Assembly (NCBI GenBank): GCA_003168295.1
Contig: PMST01000665.1
Span: forward strand, 4,189 to 15,680
Direction of reading: 5' to 3'
Source: Actinomycetota bacterium
GTDB lineage: Bacteria; Actinomycetota; Actinomycetes; Streptosporangiales; Streptosporangiaceae
Length of the DNA: 11,492 nucleotides
Part shown: positions 6,298-11,492 of the stretch, in pieces
How positions within the stretch are numbered: the stretch's first letter is position 1
How the letters are laid out: each line of letters begins with the position of its first letter
Made by a program: the position numbers and the translations under genes
Notes under the pieces: generated by a model
What the model saw: only the letters and a program-made list of their open reading frames with translations
What the model was told of the DNA's origin: nothing
Database searches by the model: none

Positions 6298-7515
6298 GTG
6301 ACTGAGGCGAGTGCGGCCACGGCAACGGCGATCGTCGGAGGCCGGGTCGTCCCGATCGAGGGCGAACCGATCGACGGCGGGACCGTCCTGCTGCGGGACG
6401 GGAAGATAGCGGCGGTCGAGGGTCCCGGCTTCGCGATACCCGCCGGAACGGACGTGGTCGACGCGGCCGGCAAATGGGTACTGCCCGGCTTCATCGACGC
6501 GCACGCCCATCTCGGCGTACACGAGGAAGCCGAAGGCTGGGCGGGTCAGGACACCAACGAACGGACCAGCCCGGTCACGGCCCAGGTCCGCGCGCTGGAC
6601 GCGATCAACCCGGCCGAGCTGGGCTTCCGCGACGCGATCACGGGCGGGGTGCTCGCGGTCAACGTCAACCCGGGCTCGTCGAACCCGATCGGCGGCCAGA
6701 CCGTGGCGATCAAATGCCGGGGCCGCACCGTGGACGACATGGTGCTCCGCGAGCCGGCCGGCCTGAAGTCCGCGCTCGGCGAGAATCCCAAGCGCACCTA
6801 CGGGGAGCGCACCGAGACCCCGTCGACCAGGCTCGGCACCGCCGCGGTGATCCGGGGCGCGTTCGTCGACGCCGTTAATTACCAGGCGAAGCTAGCCGCG
6901 GCGACGGCTGAGGGCGCTCCGGTCGAACGCGACCTCAAGCTCGAGGCGCTGAGCCTGGTGCTGCGCCGGGAGATCCCCTGGCGGCAGCATTGCCACCGGG
7001 CGGACGATATCGCGACCGCGATGCGGATCGCCAGGGAGTTCGGCTACGACCTGGTGATCGATCACGGTACCGAGGCCTACTTGCTGGCCGATCAGATCGC
7101 CGCCGCGTCGATCCCGGTGATCATCGGGCCGCTGTTCACCAGCCGGTCCAAGGTGGAGCTGCGCAACCGGTCGCTGGCCAATCCCGGCAGGCTCGCGGCG
7201 GCCGGGGTGAAGATCGCCATTACCACCGACCACCCGGTGGTGCCGATCCACTTCCTGATTCACCAGGCCACGCTGGCGGTCAAGGAGGGCCTGGACCCGG
7301 TGGCGGCACTGCGCGCGGTGACGATCCACCCGGCCCAGATCATCGGCTGCGCCGACCGGATTGGCTCGCTGGCGGTCGGCAAGGACGCCGACGTGGTGAT
7401 CTGGTCCGGCGACCCGCTCGACGTGATGAGCCGGGCGGAGCGGGCTTACCTGGACGGCCGGGAAATCTACCGGTACGACTACGACCGGCGCGAGGGCGTG
7501 TTCGCGGACGTCTAG
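6298..7515 (+). CDS. Metal-dependent amidohydrolase, imidazolonepropionase-like
   Basis: A 405-residue cytoplasmic hydrolase of the amidohydrolase superfamily, of the imidazolonepropionase-related group (COG1228-like). The N-terminal beta-sandwich (IVGGRVVPIEGEPIDGG) leads into the barrel at VLPGFIDAHAHLG, where His69 and His71 are metal ligands. Further likely ligands are His231 or His233 (RQHCHRADD), His256 (VIDHGTEAY) and Asp311 (ITTDHPVVP). The C-terminal GSLAVGKDADVVIWSGDPLD closes the sandwich domain. No signal peptide is present. The start is GTG 6298, six bases after GGAAGGG (6285-6291). The family is widespread and its physiological substrate is usually unknown; hydrolysis of a cyclic amide or a dipeptide-like bond is typical. 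It is not a histidine-degradation hutI by context, since no other hut gene is present. Confidence 0.92.
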   Translation: MTEASAATATAIVGGRVVPIEGEPIDGGTVLLRDGKIAAVEGPGFAIPAGTDVVDAAGKWVLPGFIDAHAHLGVHEEAEGWAGQDTNERTSPVTAQVRALDAINPAELGFRDAITGGVLAVNVNPGSSNPIGGQTVAIKCRGRTVDDMVLREPAGLKSALGENPKRTYGERTETPSTRLGTAAVIRGAFVDAVNYQAKLAAATAEGAPVERDLKLEALSLVLRREIPWRQHCHRADDIATAMRIAREFGYDLVIDHGTEAYLLADQIAAASIPVIIGPLFTSRSKVELRNRSLANPGRLAAAGVKIAITTDHPVVPIHFLIHQATLAVKEGLDPVAALRAVTIHPAQIIGCADRIGSLAVGKDADVVIWSGDPLDVMSRAERAYLDGREIYRYDYDRREGVFADV

Positions 7516-7516
7516 T

Positions 7517-7550
7517 CCCCGCGGGCGGCCCCCGGGTCAGCCGGTGCGGG
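7517..7550. terminator. GC-rich inverted repeat between two convergent genes, possible bidirectional terminator
   Basis: The 35 bases between the converging stop codons hold CCCGC at 7518-7522 and its complement GCGGG at 7546-7550, with a possible inner CCGG/CCGG stem. It lacks T-runs on either strand. Its place between convergent genes suggests shared termination; the structure itself is modest. Confidence 0.3.
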
Positions 7551-8456
7551 CTACTGGCGCAGCGTCGCGACGGTGATGTGGGGCCAGCTGAGCCCGTTGA
7601 AGTTCAGCAGGACGGTCTGCGCGTACTGCAACTGGTGGATGACCGGGTTGCCCTCGATCGTCTCCAGCCAGAACGTGGCGTTCACGCTCGCGCTGACCGC
7701 GTTCGGGCCGCCGCCGCCCCCCTTCAGGAAAGCCGTGTTCGCGGTGCCGCCGCCCAGAATCGGAGCGTCGTTCGTGTTGACGTGCAGCGTCGTCGTTTCC
7801 GTGATGTGCTGGCCCGCGATCGCGGCCTGCAGCACGCTGTTGGGGTTGCTGACCATTTCCTGCGTGACGCCGGTCAGCCCGGGCCCGGAGGTCCGGAAGC
7901 TACTTGGCGTGCTCAGGGTCTCCTCCGGGAAGTCGAACAGGGAGAGCGGCTGGCCGATCGTGAAGGGCTTGATGCTGGTGCCGGGGATGGTCGGGGGTTT
8001 CGCCGCCGTGCTGGCGGTGCCCTGAGCCACGATCGTCGTGCCATGCGGGATGGAGGCCAGCCGGGCGACGGTGGGGCCCTCGGCGGGGTCAGTGGTCTTC
8101 GGGACGGCCAGCCACAGGCCCGGCTCGATGTGCAGTCCTGCCTTCAGGTTCGCGTCGGAGATCTGCTGCAGGTAGGTCAGGCCGAACATGTTGATGTCGG
8201 GCTGCAGGAGTCCGCGATTGGGTATCGATCCGCTGATCGCGCTGAATTCGAGTTGCTCACTGGTCACGTTGACCTCGAGGAAGTGATCCGTGGCCCCGGT
8301 ATGGGGCCGCCAGATGATGTTGAAGCCCTTGCCGGTCCACTTCCCGACCAGGCCGGCAAGCGGGCCGAGCGGGCTCGCCACGTCAGGGAACGGAGCTTGA
8401 ACGGCGTTCTCCACCGCCGGGAGCGGTGTAAAGGCAAAATCCGCGGCTAGGTCCAC
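7551..8456 (-). CDS. Conserved-looking protein with nitrobindin-like GxWxGxG motif (putative heme- or lipid-binding beta-barrel)
   Basis: A 301-residue protein without signal peptide or membrane segment. Near the N-terminus, PLGPLAGLVGKWTGKGFN (residues 29-46) matches the G-x-W-x-G-x-G opening of nitrobindin/THAP4-like and lipocalin-like barrels, and LHIEPGLWLAVP (108-119) fits the ligand-pocket strand of that fold. A Gly-rich loop lies at 235-250, before FWLETIEGN and the closing strands QLQYAQTVLLNFNGLSW. Candidate axial ligands are His225, His274 and His293, but none can be assigned. I recall similar proteins being labelled heme-binding; function is unproven. The start is GTG 8456 with GAGGGGG at 8461-8467. 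The gene begins nine bases after the carboxypeptidase stop, so the two are probably translated from one mRNA. Confidence 0.85.
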   Translation of the reverse strand: MDLAADFAFTPLPAVENAVQAPFPDVASPLGPLAGLVGKWTGKGFNIIWRPHTGATDHFLEVNVTSEQLEFSAISGSIPNRGLLQPDINMFGLTYLQQISDANLKAGLHIEPGLWLAVPKTTDPAEGPTVARLASIPHGTTIVAQGTASTAAKPPTIPGTSIKPFTIGQPLSLFDFPEETLSTPSSFRTSGPGLTGVTQEMVSNPNSVLQAAIAGQHITETTTLHVNTNDAPILGGGTANTAFLKGGGGGPNAVSASVNATFWLETIEGNPVIHQLQYAQTVLLNFNGLSWPHITVATLRQ

Positions 8457-8468
8457 GAGTCCCCCTCA
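8457..8468 (-). promoter_or_regulatory. Ribosome-binding site overlapping the carboxypeptidase stop codon
   Basis: On the minus strand the TGA stop (8468-8466) lies within TGAGGGGG, and the GTG start at 8456 follows four bases after the G-run. This arrangement favours translational coupling of the carboxypeptidase and the nitrobindin-like gene and fixes the latter's start. Confidence 0.65.
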
Positions 8469-9383
8469 GAGATTAAAGGTCCAGTTCAGGATGCGGGTGG
8501 CGTCGACTCCGTTGACGGTAGTGCCGGAGCCAGGGCTGTCCAGGGTGACGCCGATGAGCGAATATCCGTTCCGGGTCGCCTCGAACAGCAGGCAATGGCC
8601 CGCGGCCAGGGTGTACCCGGTCTTGATCCCGGTTGCTCCCCGGTACGTGCCGAGCAGCGGGTCGGTGTTCCGCCACAGGTAAGCGTGATGCCCGGACCCG
8701 GCGGCGATCCGGTAACTTCGCTGGTCCACGACCGCGCGGAAGGCCGCAGACCTCATCGCCACCCGGCCGAGCGTGAGCAGGTTGGCGGCGGTGGAGTAGG
8801 TCACACGTTCGGTCGGCCAGGGCAGCCCGTCGAAGTTGGCAAAATGCGTCCGGGTCAGGCCCATGAGCTTGGCGGTGGCGTTCATCTTGGCGACAAACGC
8901 CGACAGGCCGGGACCGTAGGCCTCGGCCAGGACGTAGGCGGCGTCGCAGCCGGAGGGAAGCATGAGTCCTTCGAGTAGCTGGCCGGCGGTGAGCTGGTCC
9001 CCGGCCCGCAGGTCCGCGCTGCTGGCGTCGTGTTCGCGCGCGTAAGCGACGGCAGCGTAGGGGATCGTGATCTTCCGGCCCAGGTCGCCCGCCCTGATGA
9101 CGACGAGCGCGGTCATCACCTTGGTGATGCTGCCCATCGGCCGCTCGGTATTCAGCTCGCGGCTCCACAGCAGCGCGCCGGTGGATGCGTTCTCGACCGC
9201 GGCCGCCTTGGCGCCGACGCCGCCCGGTCCGCTGGCGAGGGTACTCGGCGTCGCTGAGGCACTGGGGCGCGAGACGCTGGCTCCTGACGAAGGTGCGGTC
9301 AGGGCCAGCGCGGCCGAGGCGGTCAGGGCCGCCGCGGCCACCAGTCCGGTCGCGCGAACCGTCACGTAAGCACGCGCCCCCAT
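8466..9383 (-). CDS. Serine-type D-Ala-D-Ala carboxypeptidase (PBP5/DacA-like, peptidase S11)
   Basis: A 305-residue secreted enzyme that removes the terminal D-Ala from peptidoglycan stem peptides outside the membrane. The N-terminus carries a signal peptide or membrane anchor (hydrophobic Ala/Leu/Val stretch, residues about 11-34), then a Ser/Pro/Ala-rich linker. The penicillin-binding motifs are S85-I-T-K88 (nucleophile Ser85), S144-G-C146 in LPSGCDAAY, and K254-T-G256 in GIKTGYT. The second motif has Cys where DacA has Asn (SGN). There is no beta-rich C-terminal extension or membrane-anchoring helix as in E. coli PBP5, so the protein is short. The start is ATG 9383, preceded by GGGGG at 9391-9395; an in-frame start 90 bases upstream (9473) would put a charged segment before the signal peptide. 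It precedes the nitrobindin-like gene in an apparent two-gene unit. Confidence 0.94.
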   Translation of the reverse strand: MGARAYVTVRATGLVAAAALTASAALALTAPSSGASVSRPSASATPSTLASGPGGVGAKAAAVENASTGALLWSRELNTERPMGSITKVMTALVVIRAGDLGRKITIPYAAVAYAREHDASSADLRAGDQLTAGQLLEGLMLPSGCDAAYVLAEAYGPGLSAFVAKMNATAKLMGLTRTHFANFDGLPWPTERVTYSTAANLLTLGRVAMRSAAFRAVVDQRSYRIAAGSGHHAYLWRNTDPLLGTYRGATGIKTGYTLAAGHCLLFEATRNGYSLIGVTLDSPGSGTTVNGVDATRILNWTFNL

Positions 9384-9395
9384 ACCAGAACCCCC
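9384..9395 (-). promoter_or_regulatory. Ribosome-binding site deciding the carboxypeptidase start
   Basis: On the minus strand a GGGGG run (9395-9391) stands seven bases before ATG 9383. It supports this start, which places the hydrophobic signal segment at the true N-terminus. Confidence 0.55.
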
Positions 9396-9498
9396 GTTGA
9401 GTAGCCGCCGGACAACAGCCGCAAGCTTCCCATTTACAGCAGGCCGCGGCAACCGGAGCCGGAGAAATAACATCGCCGCGCAGGGGGCGGGACGCGGT

Positions 9499-9517
9499 GC
9501 AGGGGGCTAATCCCTGC
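9499..9517 (-). terminator. Inverted repeat at the end of the FbpC-like gene, possible terminator
   Basis: GCAGGG (9499-9504) and CCCTGC (9512-9517) form a six-base perfect stem with a seven-base loop that includes the TAG stop codon of the ATPase gene. A second short stem, CCGCG/CGCGG at 9476-9497, lies just beyond. No T-run follows, so a terminator role is tentative. Confidence 0.3.
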
Positions 9518-10553
9518 GCCACGCGAAGACCGGGCCGCGGGCCCGGAGATGGACTGGCGAGCCGACCGGCAGCGCGGGGCCGCCGGTGACCCGGACCACG
9601 ATCGTCCGGCCGTCAGCGTCGCGCTCGGGCTGAACGTGGACGACGGCATCGTGACCGTGGTAGCCGAACGCCGTCACCCGGCCCGGCATCCCGTCCGCAC
9701 TGGCCTCAAGCTCGATCTGCTCGGGCCGGATCAGGACGGTTACCTGGCCTGCCCCCGCGGTCGTGACCGCGGCGGGGTCAAGCGGAAGGTTGCCCAGCAG
9801 TGTCTTCACAACACCGCCGTTGAGCACCCCCTCAAGCAGGTTGGCGTCCCCGACGAAAGTGGCCAGCTCGGGGTCCACCGGCCGGCAGTAGAGGTCTTCG
9901 GGTGTCGCGTACTGCGCGATCTTCCCGTCTCGCAGCGCCGCGACCCGGTCGGCAACCGAAAGGGCCTCGTCTTGGTCGTGTGTCACCAGGACCGCGGTGG
10001 TGCCGGCCCGGCGGAAGATCTTCTGGACGTCAGCGCGGACGCTGGCCCGCAGGTTAGCGTCCAGCGAGGCAAACGGCTCGTCGAGCAGCACCACGGCCGG
10101 CTCGATGGCCAGGGCCCGGGCCAGCGCGACCCGCTGCTGCTGGCCGCCGGAAAGCTGATGGGGATACCGCTTGCCGAACCCGCCCAGGCCCACCGCCTCC
10201 AGCATGCCAGCGACCTTGCCGCCACGCCGCTCCCGGGCGGCGAGCCCGAAGCCGACGTTGGCTTCGACGGTCAGGTGCGGGAACAGGCTGCCCTCTTGCG
10301 GGACGTAACCGATGCGGCGCCGTTCCGGCGGGGTGTAGATACCCGGGCCATCGACCATGACGTCGCCGATCTTGATCGTGCCGGCGTCGGCCCGGTCGAA
10401 GCCGGCCATCAGCCGCAGCAAGGTCGTCTTGCCGCTGCCGGACGGACCGAGAATCGCCGTCAGGGACCCGGCCGGCACCTCCAGGTCCACGCCAATCAGG
10501 ACCGGATGGGTCCCGAAGGCCTTCTGCAGGCCGGTAACCGCCACTTGCCGCAT
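9507..10553 (-). CDS. fbpC: ABC transporter ATP-binding protein, FbpC-like (probable ferric iron import)
   Basis: A 348-residue cytoplasmic ATPase energising the permease encoded just upstream. Motifs are intact: Walker A GPSGSGKT at 36-43, Q-loop Gln86 in YVPQEGSLFPHLTV, signature LSGGQQQRVALARALA from 134, Walker B VVLLDEP with Asp158-Glu159, and His192 in LVTHDQDEAL. The VPQEGSLFPHLTV Q-loop is typical of the Fe3+ subfamily. After residue about 235 comes a regulatory C-terminal region (FVGDANLLEG, VLIRPEQIELE) of the TOBE kind. The start is ATG 10553 with GAGGA at 10561-10565 inside the permease gene end; four bases separate the permease stop from this ATG. Other substrates handled by this ATPase branch (thiamine, polyamines, phosphonates) cannot be excluded, because the binding-protein gene lies outside the window. 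Confidence 0.93.
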   Translation of the reverse strand: MRQVAVTGLQKAFGTHPVLIGVDLEVPAGSLTAILGPSGSGKTTLLRLMAGFDRADAGTIKIGDVMVDGPGIYTPPERRRIGYVPQEGSLFPHLTVEANVGFGLAARERRGGKVAGMLEAVGLGGFGKRYPHQLSGGQQQRVALARALAIEPAVVLLDEPFASLDANLRASVRADVQKIFRRAGTTAVLVTHDQDEALSVADRVAALRDGKIAQYATPEDLYCRPVDPELATFVGDANLLEGVLNGGVVKTLLGNLPLDPAAVTTAGAGQVTVLIRPEQIELEASADGMPGRVTAFGYHGHDAVVHVQPERDADGRTIVVRVTGGPALPVGSPVHLRARGPVFAWRRD

Positions 10554-10557
10554 GCAC

Positions 10558-11492
10558 TCATCCTCGCGCTTGAGCCGAGCGATTGAAGAATCGTCCCAGG
10601 ACATAGCTTGGCACGGCCGCGACAATGATCATTACTAGGGCAAACGGCGCGGCCTGGCTGTAGGAGAGATTAGTCTCGTACGACCAGAACTGAGTGGCCA
10701 GCGTCTGCGCGCCGGTGGGGATCAGCAGCAGCGTGGCGGTGAGCTCGGTGACCACCGACAGGAACACCAGGCAGAACGCGGCGACCAGGCCAGGCCCGGC
10801 GAGCCGGACCGTGACCCGGAACAGCACCGCCAGCCGGCGCTGGCCCAGTGACCTGGCTACTTCGTCCAGGCCGACTGGTGCCCTGGCCAGCGACGCCTTG
10901 ACCCCGACCAACGCCAGCGGGAAGAACATGATCGCGTAGCAGCCGATGAGCAGCATCGACGTGCCGTAGCCGAACCCGGCCGCGTACTTCTCGGTGAAAT
11001 AGGACAGAGCGAAGGCGATGACGATTCCCGGCATGCCCAGGACCAGGTAGGTGCTGCGCTCAAGCAGTTGCCGCACGCGCCCACTGTGCCTGATGGCCAG
11101 CAGGGCCACCGGAAAGGCGAGGATCGTGGCCAGGACCCCGGCCGATCCGCCGTACAGGGCCGTGTGCCCGGCTGCGTCGAGCAGGGACACGTTAGCCCCG
11201 CCTGACAGCCCGCCGGCCTGGCCGGCCTGAATCCAGTACACCGTCGCCGCGACGGGGACACCGAGCGCGAGCAGGACGAGCGCGGCAAAGGCGGCCAGCA
11301 CCGGCCAGCGCGTCCAGCCGAGCTGCTGCGGCGGGTTGACCCGCTGGGTCATCGGCCCGGACCTGCTGACCTGTCCCCGGCCACGGGCCGCGCCTTCCCC
11401 GACCACGACGAGCAGGCTGAGCACCACCAGCACCAGGGAGAGCGCGCAGGAGGCGGCGATGCTGTACCCGTTGAACTCGGTGAAGATCTCGG
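10558..11492 (-). CDS. ABC transporter permease, FbpB/iron type, C-terminal part (5' end beyond the window)
   Basis: The frame is open to the right edge, and its first visible residues (EIFTEFNGYSIAASCALSL) look like the end of a first permease domain, so the gene begins outside the window. About 311 residues are visible. After a hydrophilic linker rich in Arg/Gly/Gln, a second BPD_transp_1 domain follows, with hydrophobic helices (WPVLAAFAALVLLALGVPVA; LVLGMPGIVIAFALSYF; MLLIGCYAIMFFPLALVGV) and the EAA loop LDEVARSLGQRRLAVLFRVT preceding LVAAFCLVFLSVVTELTATL. Two fused permease domains are characteristic of iron(III)-type importers such as FbpB/SfuB, in which one polypeptide forms the whole channel. 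It precedes the ATPase gene by four bases. Annotation of a start within the visible part (for example GTG 11433) would be an edge artefact. Confidence 0.9.
   Translation of the reverse strand, partial: EIFTEFNGYSIAASCALSLVLVVLSLLVVVGEGAARGRGQVSRSGPMTQRVNPPQQLGWTRWPVLAAFAALVLLALGVPVAATVYWIQAGQAGGLSGGANVSLLDAAGHTALYGGSAGVLATILAFPVALLAIRHSGRVRQLLERSTYLVLGMPGIVIAFALSYFTEKYAAGFGYGTSMLLIGCYAIMFFPLALVGVKASLARAPVGLDEVARSLGQRRLAVLFRVTVRLAGPGLVAAFCLVFLSVVTELTATLLLIPTGAQTLATQFWSYETNLSYSQAAPFALVMIIVAAVPSYVLGRFFNRSAQARG

Noticed and set aside
5230..6522. Long open frame on the minus strand (about 430 codons) opposite the aldo/keto reductase gene
   Set aside because: It overlaps the well-supported reductase and the start of the amidohydrolase, its translation is Arg/Gly/Asp-rich without recognisable motifs, and such antisense frames are usual in high-GC DNA.
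9480..9507. Direct repeat GCAGGGGGC at 9480-9488 and 9499-9507 as an attachment or insertion footprint
   Set aside because: It is only nine bases, GC-rich and likely by chance here; no integrase or transposase is near.
9549..10586. Long open frame on the plus strand (345 codons) opposite the FbpC-like ATPase gene
   Set aside because: It is the antisense shadow of a gene with all ABC ATPase motifs, and its translation has no recognisable domain.

Overview
The window is typical high-GC actinobacterial chromosome (phylum Actinomycetota, probably a soil actinomycete). GC-rich third codon positions, GTG starts, purine-rich Shine-Dalgarno sites, a Ser/Ala-rich lipoprotein linker and densely packed co-directional genes all point that way; the genus cannot be told. 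No tRNA, rRNA, CRISPR array, transposase or phage gene was seen. There are ten genes, nine complete and one cut by the right edge, and no gap over about 125 bases between genes.

Left arm, plus strand (120-4701): a polar-amino-acid-type ABC importer in the order lipoprotein substrate-binding protein, membrane permease, ATPase, with overlapping gene junctions. Seven bases further on comes a 672-residue fusion of an NhaA-type Na+/H+ antiporter to a DsbA-like thiol-disulfide oxidoreductase domain. The four genes look like one transcript. The fusion starts with a short tandem decapeptide repeat that contains cysteines.

Middle, plus strand (4800-7515): a small secreted protein of unknown function with two cysteines, an aldo/keto reductase resembling pyridoxal reductase PdxI (YdbC), and a metal-dependent amidohydrolase of the imidazolonepropionase-like group. 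The last two are probably co-transcribed.

Right arm, minus strand (11492 down to 7551): a two-domain binding-protein-dependent permease (partial) followed by an FbpC-like ATPase with a C-terminal TOBE-type region, together most like a ferric iron importer. Next, on the same strand, are a secreted serine-type D-Ala-D-Ala carboxypeptidase and, nine bases downstream, a cytoplasmic 301-residue protein with a nitrobindin-like GxWxGxG motif. This arm converges with the amidohydrolase at about 7516-7550.

Most of the window is ordinary transport and housekeeping content. The points most worth a second look are the NhaA-DsbA fusion and its topology, its attachment to an amino-acid importer, the two-cysteine secreted protein next to it, and the carboxypeptidase/nitrobindin-like pair. 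Nothing seen amounts to a clearly new multi-gene system.
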